Source of the DNA: Jacaranda mimosifolia
Taxonomy: Eukaryota > Streptophyta > Magnoliopsida > Lamiales > Bignoniaceae
Length of the DNA: 64,000 bases
Direction: 5' to 3'
Assembly (NCBI GenBank): GCA_018894105.1
Contig: CM032122.1
Span: 33,573,404-33,637,403 of the forward strand
The notes beneath the pieces were generated by a model. It had not been told where the DNA came from and searched no databases. It saw only the letters and a list, made by a program, of their open reading frames with translations. Position numbers and translations under genes: made by a program. Below, piece after piece: positions 12,239 to 30,703 of this stretch (within the stretch, counting starts at the first letter, position 1; each line of letters opens with the position of its first letter).

Positions 12239-12395
12239 TTTCTGGTCTCCAATATCTTACTTACCAGTATGTAAAACTGAAATTGGTGAGCATACCCACA
12301 CTGATCAGCTCTTTGGTGAACAACTCTATCAACACCACCATTTTTAGCTCAACCTCCATACAACAACCACAAACAAGCCTTCCCCCTACAATGCA

Positions 12396-12403
12396 TATTT
12401 AAA
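12396..12403 (+). promoter_or_regulatory. Putative TATA box of the DUF538 gene
   Basis: TATTTAAA at 12396-12403, 59 bases before the ATG. The sequence between it and the hAT element holds CA-rich stretches only, so the proximal promoter is ~160 bases. Confidence 0.4.
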
Positions 12404-12461
12404 CACACCTCAAAATCCTCCATACCTCAACAAAATACACTTTCCAAAAGGAACAACACAA

Positions 12462-12929
12462 ATGGCTAGCAAGAAATCTCATCAAGAAAATCAACGTGCA
12501 GGAGCAGAGATTTTCCATGGAGCCGAGGAGTGCTACAACCACTCCCTAGAGCTCCTCCGGGAGCTAGGGTTCCCCAGAGGCGTTTTGCCCCTCAAGGACC
12601 TGGAGGAGTGTGGATTAGTACGCGAAACAGGGTTCGTTTGGATGAAGCAAAAGGCGCCCTACGAGCATTTCTTCAAAGGGACTAATACCCTTGTGAGATA
12701 TGATGCTGAGGTGACTGCATATGTGGAGAAAGGTAAGATGAAGAAGATGAGTGGTGTGAAGAGCAAACAGCTCCTTTTGTGGGTGCCGATAGTTGAAATG
12801 AGCATTGAGGAACCATCTGCAGACAAAATTTTCTTCAAGACTCCGATGGGGATTGGGAGGTCTTTTCCCATCACTGCTTTCATGGATGAAGAGGAAAAGC
12901 AGCAGCATTTGGTGGAAGTTCGTGAGTAG
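12462..12929 (+). CDS. DUF538 family protein
   Basis: A 155-residue, single-exon protein of the plant-specific DUF538 family. Its members include the trichome gene SVB; biochemical function is poorly known and lipid or small-ligand binding has been suggested. The DUF538 core runs from about residue 24 (YNHSLELLRELGFPRGVLPL) through CGLVRETGFVWMKQK and the KMSGVKSKQLLLWVPI strand region to about residue 145. No signal peptide is evident at the N-terminus (MASKKSHQENQ), placing it in the intracellular branch. The start is the first ATG after the TATA-like box, with favourable AAATGG context. The reading frame is clean. Two copies of one hAT MITE family flank it at 11096-12238 and 14418-15187. 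Confidence 0.9.
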   Translation: MASKKSHQENQRAGAEIFHGAEECYNHSLELLRELGFPRGVLPLKDLEECGLVRETGFVWMKQKAPYEHFFKGTNTLVRYDAEVTAYVEKGKMKKMSGVKSKQLLLWVPIVEMSIEEPSADKIFFKTPMGIGRSFPITAFMDEEEKQQHLVEVRE

Positions 12930-13084
12930 AGGGATAATTTTCCTGACTGCTTCCTTCTTTGTTGTGGTTGTTGACTTGGAATTGAGTCTTTGTTGTTGCT
13001 GTTGTTGTTATGAAAATTGAATAAAATTTTGAATTGTCCTTTTATTTTATATCTGTTATTTCAAGAAAATGCTTTTACACATGT

Positions 13085-13115
13085 GGCGTGTGTGTGTATA
13101 TATATATATATATAT
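13085..13115. repeat. (TG)n(TA)n microsatellite
   Basis: Alternating TG then TA repeats just downstream of the DUF538 gene. Confidence 0.8.
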
Positions 13116-13163
13116 TTTATGTGAATTACGAAATGAAATACTATATTGTAATATAAATGTTTA

Positions 13164-13947
13164 GGCAACGTTTGGTCATATTTTTTTGTGTGATTTTAAT
13201 ATGTGTTTTGAGAGAATAAATTTTGAACGTGGGATTGGAGAATGTGAAGTTGTGTTGGGAATTGTAATGACTTTTTTGGTTATATTTTGGGAAATAGTTA
13301 AAAATTTGTTTTGGAGAGTTGTGGTATGTTTATTTATATTTTGGAATGAAATTTTTTTTACCGTAGCAATAAAATCAATGGCTTTGTTTGATTATGTTTC
13401 CCCAAAATAACATTATTTTGGGAAAATATAACCAAACATATCTCCATTTTTCCTCCAAAAGGCACATTCTCCAATATATACATACATATATTATATATTT
13501 TATTATTATTCTAATATTAAAATAATTACTCAGTTCCATTTTCATCCCAAAAATCCAACAAAAAAATATTGATTTGACTGTTACAGTAAAAAATGTCTCC
13601 CCTAAAACATAAACAAACATACCAAAAAATAACTTTCACATTTTCCAATAATTTATTCTTCCAAAATATATAATAAACAAATAATAAAATAAAACAAAAA
13701 CCATAACCAAACACAACCAATGTTTTTTTGTTAGGTTTTGGGAGTGAAAAGGAAATTGGGTAATTTTTTATATTATAAGAATAATAATAAAATATATATG
13801 ATATATGTATGTATAAATTGAAAAATGGGAAAGTTTGGGGTAATAAAATATAGGAGAAGGTATTTTGAAAAAACCTATTTAAGTGTTTTGGAAAAAAAAA
13901 GAGTGTATGTTTGGTTATGTTTCCCCACAACAAAATCAAACACTGCG
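13164..13947. mobile_element. PIF/Harbinger-like MITE (GTTTGG family)
   Basis: The left end GGCAACGTTTGGTCA is inversely related to the right end TCAAACACTGCG. Both sides are flanked by TTA (13161-13163 and 13948-13950), the usual 3-bp Harbinger duplication. The interior repeats CCAAACATA and TGTTTGGTTA words and seems to hold a second partial copy (join near 13380-13440). Related copies lie at 29173-29575, 51494-52708 and 58272-58724. Confidence 0.6.
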
Positions 13948-14417
13948 TTAATTATTATATGCATGATGTAAACCATAATTATTTGCGTTGACAAACAATG
14001 ATGTATTATTAATTTGGAATAATCGTGGAGACAAATAATAAATATACCTTTGCTATTCTTTATGTAATTTCAGATACTATTAGTGATGGAAATATTTTTA
14101 TATATTCTTCAAATGGAATAGGCCCAATTAACACCTTTGATTGGGTAGTGAGCACGTTAACCCCTGAAACTATATGGTAATTAAAATTTCCTTTTCAAAT
14201 TATCCTACATTCATAACATTTCATGTCACTATTATTTTCTTTTTATCCCAAGTTTTCTAAGCTTTGAACTTATGTGAAACTAAATTTAGAGCATACTAAT
14301 AGAACATAAAAAGTGATTGGATTTAACCAGAAAATAAATAAAATAAAAGAACTCATTAACAACCCTAGATTGAATATTGAGTAAAAAAATATTAAAATAT
14401 ATAGGGTATTCTCCATG
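13948..14417. other. Short spacer between MITEs
   Basis: AT-rich sequence between the Harbinger-like MITE and the diverged hAT MITE. No gene or recognisable element seen. Confidence 0.5.
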
Positions 14418-15187
14418 TAGATCTGTTAATGGATAGTGTATCACCATATTTAGGCTTATACTTCAAAATAAATTATATTCTACTATGTCCTAAAATACTC
14501 AAAATGATAAGACCTTAACTTTATCATATCCTATCTAACCCAAGACCCATTGAATATAGTTTATTGAACATTTATTTTTAATGTATAAACTAATATTCTC
14601 AATATATACTCAAAAAATTATTTGGCATATACTACAAAAAAATATTTTCTACGTTTAATTTAATTTAGTTAATCGATACATTTAATTTTGGGTATACTAA
14701 AAAATCAAAAGTAAAAAACATAATATTTTTCATATTATTTATTTCTATTATTTTCTCTAAGTATTTTACTTCTTTTTTCTCTTTAATTTTATTATTCCTA
14801 TTGTTGTGATTTAATTATTATTCTCTAAGTAATAATTTAATTATTACCATTTTTTCCGAAGGTAAAAGTTCTATTCAAGTATATATATTTAAATAGTTAA
14901 AAAGATATGCTATTACATAAAATAAATAAATATTTTTAATTTTTTTCTATATAAGAAGTTTATCATTAGTATACATTGAATTTTGCTGTATATAATTTTT
15001 AGGTTAATACGTTAAATTTGAACATGTGGTAATGAATAATTTTTGAGTATGTATACATAGATAATTTTTGGGTACAAATCCTATCCAAATTCATTACATT
15101 ATTTTTAATAATTATGAATATGAGCATAAATTTAAGTATAATTTTTTAATTTTAAATAGAATAATACCCTATACATTAACAGACTTA
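14418..15187. mobile_element. Diverged copy of the 11096 hAT MITE
   Basis: The left end TAGATCTGTTAATGGATAG aligns to the TAGGCCTGTAAATGGGTAG end of the element at 11096. The right end AACAGACTTA matches ACAGGCCTA. Flanking 8-mers TCTCCATG and TTTCCATG agree at 7 of 8. Most differences are G to A or C to T. The internal TTTATTTTTAATGTATA segment is also shared. It is shorter (770 bp) and older than its sister. Confidence 0.75.
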
Positions 15188-15639
15188 TTTCCATGGGTGC
15201 ATTTGCTTTTATTGTATGTCATCAAATACATCTATCTAATAACAAAAAAATATGTAAATTTCATAAAGGAAAAATGTGAGAGAAATTGATTTTGGTTTCT
15301 TCGTATTATTTTTTTCCCTTGATTATTTGCATAGCCAAATTGGAGTAAAAAACAGCCGTTCCCATAAATTCTCAAAACTCTAGGGAGTTGATACTGATAA
15401 TTAGAAATTAAAGGGGTTAAATTGAAATAACTAACCTTTCTCGAGGGCACCACTCACAAAATTTCTAAAATGGAGTGGCCTGTCCCAAAAACTCAAACCT
15501 TCTACGTAATATAGAAGATTAGCAATTTGAACCCTGTTAGTGTCCTAATTCTACATAATATAGAAGATCGTAGAGTAAGTTTCAATCCACGAAAGTTCTG
15601 GCTCCTAAATTTCCTATATATACGGACATGTATATGACC
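15188..15639. other. Upstream region of the eEF1B gene
   Basis: Spacer with no gene; includes two short direct repeats of a TAATATAGAAGAT word (~15508 and ~15556). It leads into the poly-A tract and core promoter of the elongation-factor gene. Confidence 0.5.

Positions 15640-15667
<28 letters not shown>
15640..15667. repeat. Poly-A tract in the eEF1B promoter
   Basis: An uninterrupted run of A immediately upstream of the TATA box. It could be a nucleosome-excluding tract or simple slippage. Confidence 0.85.
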
Positions 15668-15670
<3 letters not shown>

Positions 15671-15677
15671 AAACCAC

Positions 15678-15690
15678 CTATAAAACCCTA
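15678..15690 (+). promoter_or_regulatory. TATA box overlapping a telo-box (eEF1B gene)
   Basis: CTATAAAA (15678-15685) runs directly into AAACCCTA (15683-15690), the plant telo-box. That motif is typical of promoters or leaders of translation-machinery genes, which fits the gene it precedes. Confidence 0.7.
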
Positions 15691-15748
15691 GAGAACGCCA
15701 ATTCTCCCATTCTCTCATTACAGATTCAACACCCGCAGCCCAGTTTCT

Positions 15749-15944
15749 GTAAGTTTCATCCACTCCCTTCCCCCCCCCCCCCCCCCCCACCCCCCCCCCT
15801 CTGTAGTGTGTGTCTATAAATATATATGCTTTATCATTTATGTGCAAGAGCCCTCACTTTCCTGGAGTTTTGATTTGAATACGGCAGTGCGATTTGGTTT
15901 TTCAAGTTTCGCTCAATCTTGTAATTTTTTGCTTCACGGAACAG
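15749..15944 (+). other. Probable 5' UTR intron of the eEF1B gene, with poly-C tract
   Basis: Donor TTTCT|GTAAGT at 15749 and acceptor GGAACAG at 15944 would remove 196 bases of leader. The intron carries a C-only run of ~19, an A, then ten more C (about 15771-15800). The splice is inferred from consensus only. Confidence 0.55.
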
Positions 15945-15975
15945 ATCAAATTCAAATCCGCATACTCTATAAGCA

Positions 15976-18635
15976 ATGGCAGTCACCTTTCACGACCTCG
16001 GCTCAGCGGCTGGCCTCAAGAAGCTTGATGAGTACCTTTTATCTCGCAGCTATATTACTGGGTGAGTTTTATCTTCCTTTACTCTGTGCTTTTTAGGTTT
16101 ATACTGCTGTAAATGTCTGACATGAAATTTCTGGCTGGTTTCTATACTGTTCTGGCGTGAACTTTTGTACATGCGGACGGTAATCTGTAGCTTAGATTGT
16201 GTGTCATTTTATGTAATGAGTGATTGTTGTCTCAGCAAAATCAGATGATGAGAGTAATGGGAAAAATCTAATCTGAACTAGTTCTTAGAAGATCTGAAAC
16301 TACCCGGCTACTATGCCACTTTTCACGTGATTGTTCAAAGGGTTTACAATGGTTTGATCAGTGGCTTGGGCTTGGTTAGATTGGTTGGATCAGAAGTTTG
16401 GTAGATGGTATTGGTTCAGGTTCAGGATGCTGCTATATATATATATATATATATATTGGTGTAGGGGTAAAAGGGGAAGCTTAAACAGTTTTGAAACTTT
16501 TTACTTTTTGGGGTTCTGTATGATTGATGCATATTTTACAACTGTATATCAACAGTCTCTCTGCTTAAATATGTGTTTTCTGCTAAAAATAGTCGGGAAT
16601 GCATGTTTCAAATCTTTATCCCTTGTTTCAGGTATCAAGCTTCGAAAGATGATCTCACTGTTTATGCTGCCCTTTCAAAGCCTCCATCATCTGACTACGT
16701 GAATGTATCACGGTGGTACAACCACATCGAAGCATTGTTGAGGATTTCGTAAGTCCTTCCTACTTTAAATTGTAAATGTCAGAAATTTAACATTGTTGGC
16801 TTGCTTATTAAATAGGTTGTTTCTTTGTAGTGGAGTTTCTGGTGAAGGAAGTGGTGTAATTGTTGAGGGATCAGCCTCAGTCGCTGAGGCTGTAGCAACT
16901 CCTCCTGCTGCAGACAGTAAGGCAAGATATAAGAATTTTTATATTGTGTCAATTTCTGATATTGGGAATTCTTTGTGAGGCCTCCTCTTATAAGATTGGC
17001 TTATACTTTTATTCACTTTATTAATTGTTATGTGAGTGTTCTAGATGGAATCATCTGAAGTTGAATGACCATATTTATGAACTTAAAATTGATATAAAAT
17101 GTGGGTTTCAGGCCTCAGTTGCTGAGGATGATGACGATGATGATGTGGATTTGTTTGGTGAGGAGACTGAGGAAGAGAAGAAGGCTGCCGAAGAACGTAC
17201 AGCTGCTGCGAAGGCTTCTGCAAAGAAGAAAGAATGTGAGTTATCTATTATACCCATGTGTGGAAAGAATTTCCTTTTATGCATGCATCACTAAATCCTG
17301 CATTTATAACTTGAAAATATTGGTTTTAATATCATGACAGACAAACTTTGTGTCCTGATATCATGGAACGAGAATGGGTCTTTGATATTATGTTTGCATT
17401 CATAACATAGATTTCTTTCTCTCTTGGTATCGATAACCTCATCTTTGGAATGTGTTGATGTTATCTTATAGTTATTTTTATTGTTTTTCAGCTGGGAAGT
17501 CATCAGTCTTATTGGACGTTAAACCATGGGATGATGAGACTGATATGAAAAAGCTTGAGGAAGCGGTTAGGAGTGTGCAGATGGAAGGTCTCCATTGGGG
17601 AGCATGTAAGCTTTTCTCCTCCTAGGAGTCAATTACGGTTGTTGGATTGTATGCTAAGATCACATCTCATTAGGATGCTTGGATTTCATCTTTCGGTTTG
17701 TACATGATGTGGTACCCACAATGCTTATGCATGCTGGGATCACATCTGAAATGATGTTACTTAATATACCATGTTGTTTACAGCTAAACTTGCCCCTGTT
17801 GGATATGGTATCAAGAAGCTGCAGATTATGATCACCATTGTGGATGACTTAGTCTCTGTTGATAACCTCATTGAGGATTATCTTACAGCCGAACCAATAA
17901 GTGACTATGTCCAGAGTGTTGACATTGTGGCCTTCAATAAAATATGTAAGTATCTCTTGCATGCTATTTTCTAATTCTTTTTTTTTTCTTGTATGTTTCC
18001 TTTTTCCTTTTATATACATCAATCTGTATATTTATAAGACACTCTATGCTAACAAAATATCAGTAATTTATGTTTTGTAAGATAATGGTATGCCAACAAA
18101 ACCTCCTAAAAATGTATGCTGATTGACATTTTAATACAGAGATTTGGCAATCTTGCTTTGCTTCCCAAGTAATTTTATCAACAACTGTAATTTGCCATGT
18201 AAGAGTGCAGGTGTTTTTGGTTGAAAATGTTGGTAACTATGACCTCTGCCTCAATTGAGACTTGTTCTTCTTCCATCCATGATTTTGTACCTTGTGGTTG
18301 TGCCTTTGTCTTTGTCCTCATACTTCATTTTGTTTCTCGTATGCTAAATGCATACGGTCTTAGCCCGAGATTCGGGTGCAGTACTACTCCCTACTTTTAA
18401 TGCATGTTTCCATGTTACACATGCGGCAATGAGATACATTCTTGAAGAAGAACATTATCTTATGTGACGCAAGCTTTCAGGGGAAAGAAATTGTATTAGG
18501 TGTCGTCTTTGTATGAAGTTGTGTTATCTTATCCCGACATGCCTGTATTTATTGTCAAAAGGTTTAATATGCATTGGATGATTGCTCTTTTAATTTCTCG
18601 GAATTTGCCTAATGGGAGCTTCTTCTGTTGCAGAA
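15976..18635 (+). CDS. Elongation factor 1-beta (eEF1B GDP/GTP exchange subunit)
   Basis: This guanine-nucleotide exchange factor recharges eEF1A with GTP during translation elongation. Coding exons: 15976-16061, 16632-16748, 16831-16921, 17112-17235, 17492-17605, 17784-17945 and 18634-18635; 696 nt, 231 residues. N-terminal [20 protein letters not shown], then the acidic linker with [12 protein letters not shown] (about residues 103-114) and [13 protein letters not shown], then the exchange domain ([16 protein letters not shown] to the end DIVAFNKI). Intron 3 appears to use a GC donor (AAG|GCAAGA), which keeps the conserved SKASVAEDD linker. An alternative GT donor paired with an acceptor 7 bases downstream would also be in frame but shortens the linker. 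The stop TAA is split T|AA by the last intron. All other introns are GT-AG. The gene looks intact. Confidence 0.92.
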
Positions 18636-19382
18636 TTTGCCTGGTTCAACCAATAGATAGCTACTGGGATGTGTGGAATGGAGTTATCTGTTACATATCA
18701 TGTACGAGTTTTGTCGATTTTCTTTCTATGACAATTTTTCTTTTTTCTGAGTTGTTTGGACTAATGAATTATGATACTGCACTATGTGGGAGAGTAGCGA
18801 AATATCTGGGCTTATAAATTTATAACTTTTATAATTTTCCAGTAAGTATTTTAATTGCCACTTTTTTGCATTTTTCTATTAAAATGAAAAAGAAAAGGTA
18901 ATCACTAGCAATTGCACTAGTATTGGACAAATATTAATCAATTGCAACACAATAATGTACTTAAGTTGCTTGTAATGCATAAATAAACTTGAATAGAAGA
19001 TTTTACCTATTACTGTAAAAATAATGCATGATATATAAAATTTGATGTAATTATCTTTTTTTTTCTTCTGAAGTACAACAAAATGCAATTTCATTTTCCA
19101 CACATTCTTTCAAAGTGCCCCAATATAAATTCGAACGGTGCCTTACATTTTTTTGATAGAATGTGAAAACCTATCAACTGATAATCAAAATTTTGAGTGG
19201 GTCATTTATATCCTAAAGAGAATCAAATTGAACCCATTCCATCGATGAATTTTAAATATTATATTTTTTTATAAAAACTAATAGTTTAAGCAATACCACT
19301 CAAAAATTTATGATGTTGGGCCATAGATTAGTCATCTTGACAAGAAATTATATACATGATAAAATACTCATCACAAGTACCA
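18636..19382. other. eEF1B 3' UTR and spacer
   Basis: The exon beginning at 18634 probably continues as 3' UTR for ~200 bases. After that the sequence is AT-rich with no gene seen, up to the plastid-derived block. Confidence 0.5.
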
Positions 19383-19600
19383 AGGGCTATAGCTCAGCTA
19401 ATAGAGCACCTTGTTTACGCATGCGCCAATATTTTTTAGGAGAGTCCATCATACATTCAAAAAAATGGATCTTATTGAGAAATCGATATCTTACTCTATA
19501 ACTTTAGAGGGAACAATAGCCTGATAAATTCAATGGTTTCAATGAAGTCCCTACATTAGTTCGTCGTGGACTCGATCTAAAATTGTTCTGAACAGTTTAT
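19383..19600 (+). pseudogene. trnV-UAC: Plastid trnV-UAC fragment (5' exon and intron start)
   Basis: 19383-19420 resembles the 5' exon of plastid tRNA-Val(UAC): AGGGCTATAGCTCAG, then a D-loop short by two bases, GAGCACCTTG and anticodon-loop TTTACGC. It is followed by ATGCGCC, a decayed form of the group II intron start GTGCGCC. Sequence to about 19600 continues like the trnV intron. The 3' exon is absent, so no functional tRNA can form. Changes are mostly G to A and C to T. Confidence 0.75.
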
Positions 19601-19713
19601 GTTACCATAAATTCTATTATATTCATTGAGATATGTTGATTTTATATACCATTATGTTGTAAATAAACGATATTATGATAGGTCCGTTGGGGTCTTGAAA
19701 TTATATAATTTTA

Positions 19714-19844
19714 ATGAAAACAACAGCCCATGTTACCATCTTTATATTTGGTTTACTTGTAAGTTTTATCGGGTACGCTTTTTATATTGCTTTTGAGCAA
19801 CCTTCTCAACAACTAAGAGTTCATTCAAGAAACACGAGGAATAG
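19714..19844 (+). pseudogene. psbN: Plastid psbN pseudogene in nuclear DNA
   Basis: This matches plastid psbN, a 43-residue protein required for photosystem II assembly, from an ATG at 19714 to a TAG at 19842-19844. Words such as TCTTTATATTTGGTTTACTT, GTAAGTTTTATCGGGTACGC and CCTTCTCAACAACTAAGAG follow the plastid gene. One base is missing near 19822 (frameshift), and several G to A or C to T changes are present. The psbN 3' flank (GTTGAAGTAATGAGCCTCCC) continues to about 19870. It has no plastid promoter or expected neighbour psbH, so it is a dead insertion. Confidence 0.88.
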
Positions 19845-19870
19845 TTGAAGTAATGAGCCTCCCAAATTTC

Positions 19871-27711
<7,841 letters not shown>

Positions 27712-28332
27712 GCATGTATCCCAATGCAGTTCTATGAAATATTTTTGTTGGTTATTGGAGCTTTTTTAGTGTTGTATTTGATTCTTCATGTTGATCATGT
27801 TGAAGTCAAGTATTCTGTTTTATTTTGAGTTCCATCCCCGGCTGGATTCTTCAAGCAGCTAGCTTTGTTTTACCTCCCCGCCTGTATTCGTGATGAACTA
27901 ACTGTTGTTTCATGTTTCCAACTGTAAAAACTCTTTCAAAGATAGAAACCTGATATTTAAACTAGGAAGTTTAAGAATTGGACATCCTTAAAACACCAAG
28001 CCAGTTGATTCTTCCATGTGCATGAAGCATGTGGTGCCTTAGGATCTGATGTTTGGATGAACTTATAAATTTTTAAACATATCTTGAAATGTTATAATAT
28101 GTCTGTGTAATTAATTTTTATTTAAAAAAATAATTTATAAGCTTTTAACACAAGATGTTAGGGTCTTATAATATGTGTGTGTGTGTGTGTTTTAAATTTA
28201 TGTTGAAGTTTTAATATTTTTATTAACTACCTAAATTATAAAATTGTAGAAGCTTATAAGATTTTTTATGTAATTTTGATTGAACAGCTAATTAATCTAT
28301 ATTCAAGCATTTCTTTGACTTGAAAACAAAAA
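27712..28332. other. 3' region of the UPF0235 gene
   Basis: Probable 3' UTR for the first ~200 bases, then AT-rich spacer with a (TG)n run at 28167-28190. No gene seen. Confidence 0.5.
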
Positions 28333-28333
28333 G

Positions 28334-30075
28334 GGGTAAATAAGGTTTTATCCCCCTGTGAAAATAGTAAAAAGCAAAAAGATTCCTATGAAAATAAAAA
28401 GGCAACAAACCCTTTTATGATTTTAAAAAAATAATAAATTACCCCCTTTTGTCCCCCTGGTGTGATTCACGTGTGGTAATTGCGGTTATTTGAAGATATT
28501 TATTGTTGAAATGCTAATTTTGCCCATAAATATCAACCGTTAGACAAAGTGAAAAAAAAAATTAATGATTCAAATTAATTCTTCGTATAAAAAAATATAA
28601 AATATTATACATATTTAAATACAACTATATTTATATACAGTTAAATATATGTATGTATTATATATATAGACCTGCAACCAACCAACAACCCTTGCTCCCT
28701 ACCCCCCACTAGGAACCCCTCCCCATCCCACCAGCAGTTGGGTCACGACCACCGCTCACAGAGGTGGTCGGGCCATGGTTGCCTTTGTGAATGTAGTTGC
28801 CATTGTGAATGCAGCTGCCATAGCTCGGCAGCTGGCCATGGCAGTCACATTCACAGAGGCGGCCATGGAGGTCACATTTATGGTCGCCACTCATAGATGC
28901 GACCCAGCGTAGGCAGTCATGGGCGAATGCGGACGGCGTCGACCAAGGCAGCGTTCACAGAGGTGGCCAGGCGGCTTCCCAATCGACCATGGCCACGTGG
29001 GCCATGGCCGCTTGGCTGCCTTTGCGAATGCGGCCTTGGCCTGTGCCGTCCGCAGTTGGCCATGTCCGCCGCTCGCAAAGGTGGCGAGTAATGGTAGGTT
29101 AAGGGTGGGGTGGATATATTTGTGTTTTATTTATTTATATATATTATATATAAATATATACATAAATATAATGTCTATATTTGGTTATAATTTAAAAAAA
29201 CAAACGTACAAAAATTTTGCCTTCAAAATGTCAATTTTTTTTTTCCAAAATATCTTTTATCTTTCATTATCCCAAAACTTTTTCATTTTTTAATATATAC
29301 ATATATATTATATAATTTAATTATTATTTTAACAATAAAAAAATCACTTAATTCTATTTTCAACTCAAAAACTCAATAAAAAGTATTGATTTAACTGCTG
29401 CTGTAGAATTTGTCTTCTCTAAAATATAAACAAACATACTAAAATTTTCCAAAATAATTTTCTAATTATTCCCAAAATATAAACAAACATACATTACATT
29501 CCTCAACTCCACTCTCAAAATTCATTCTCTCAAAATGCATAATCCAAAACATATAATTCATATCCAAATATTACCAATGTATTTGTAATATATTACATTT
29601 CTATATATATATATATATATTATATTTATATTTTTGGTATATTACAAATGAAACATGCCAAGTACATTATTTTTATGTTTGTTAATTGATATATTTATGT
29701 TTATTTGATATAAATATATACATAGATATATTAATGTATTTATAATATATTATATTTCTATATATAAAAATAAAAAAATAGAAAGATGAAAGTTAAAATA
29801 GTTTTTAAATTTAAAAATAAAAAAGAATAAATAAAAAAAAGAAAGAAGATATATAAAAATATATTTAAAAAGAATAAATAAATAAAATTAAAAATATATG
29901 AAATAACTAGGGGTAGTATAGTCCTTCTATATTAAAATTATGGCTAAATTGTAGCAAATCACGAGGGGGCAATTATTTTTTTAAAATCGCAAGGAGGTTT
30001 GTTGCCTTTTTTTTTTTCATAGGGGAGTTTTTTGCTTTTTTTCCATTTTCACAGGGGGTAAAATGTAATTTGCCC
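28334..30075. mobile_element. Mutator-like inverted-repeat element with GC-rich core
   Basis: The terminal arms are long (~130 bp) inverted repeats: GGGTAAATAAGGTTTTATCC on the left against the inverse of GGGGGTAAAATGTAATTTGC on the right, continuing through GGCAACAAACC. AAACAAAAA(G) is present on both sides (28324-28333 and 30076-30085), a 9-10 bp duplication as in MULEs. The core at about 28676-29115 is a GC-rich island of repeated GGCCATGG and CACAGAGG words, unlike its AT-rich flanks. A Harbinger-like MITE is nested at 29173-29575. No transposase is visible. Confidence 0.75.
29173..29575 (-). mobile_element. Harbinger-like MITE nested in the MULE-like element
   Basis: The right end, read on the minus strand, is GGTAATATTTGGATATGAAT, close to GGCAGTGTTTGGATATGAAT of the copy at 51494. 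The left end GTCTATATTTGGTTAT matches the other terminus of that copy. Shared internal words include AAAATATAAACAAACATA. No clean duplication remains. Confidence 0.55.
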
Positions 30076-30085
30076 AAACAAAAAG

Positions 30086-30703
30086 TATACATATATTTTC
30101 TGATTTAGATTGATTTTCTTTTGAGATATTTGTAAAATTTTGATATTAAAGATATTGTCTCATTATAAACAATGAAATGGCATTCTAATTTCTATCCCTA
30201 TTCTTGATTTCAAAAAATATAAATTACTTGGTATTGTTTAATTCTAAGTTAAATAAAATTTGCACCTTGAGATATAAATTCTATATCAAATACCTTATGA
30301 ACTTTAAAAAACTACTTCATTCATTCAAAAAATTAATTTTATCGAATAAAAATATCCTTAATTCATTATATAATTTGGAATTTTGAAGTATGAGACCCTC
30401 ATCAATTACTTTTGGAGTATTAAAAACAAAATCAAATTCTAATCAAATTTGGCATAACAATAAATTTGTAAGAATGATCAGAAAAATGTTATCCATTTTG
30501 TTAGGGTTCCCTAAGAATAGGGGTAACTAGTGGAGGGTATTTTCGTCACTTTGCCATGTGAATTGAAAAAGCTCACCAATTCGGCAAGTATCAAATGGGG
30601 AGGGTCAGCAGAATTCACTAAAAGACATATTATACCCCTTTTCTGTTACTCCCATTTCTAAATTCGCAGCGGCAGAGTTGAAGCATTTCTCCAGCTCCTC
30701 CTC
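30086..30703. other. SNF12 upstream region and first leader exon
   Basis: AT-rich spacer giving way at about 30500 to the promoter and a short 5' UTR exon ending ...CTCCTC at 30703, where a GTAAGT donor begins. No TATA box stands out. Confidence 0.45.

Noticed and set aside
13526..13939. 137-codon minus-strand frame
   Set aside because: It lies wholly within a MITE, has AT-driven Phe/Ile/Tyr composition, and its frame follows the repeated CCAAACATA words.
19383..19420. Functional nuclear tRNA gene
   Set aside because: Only the 5' half of a plastid tRNA is present, the D-loop is short by two bases, and no 3' half follows.
28897..29293. Open frames in the GC-rich island
   Set aside because: They arise from low-complexity GGCCATGG-type repeats within a transposon; several frames are open at once, as expected from composition.
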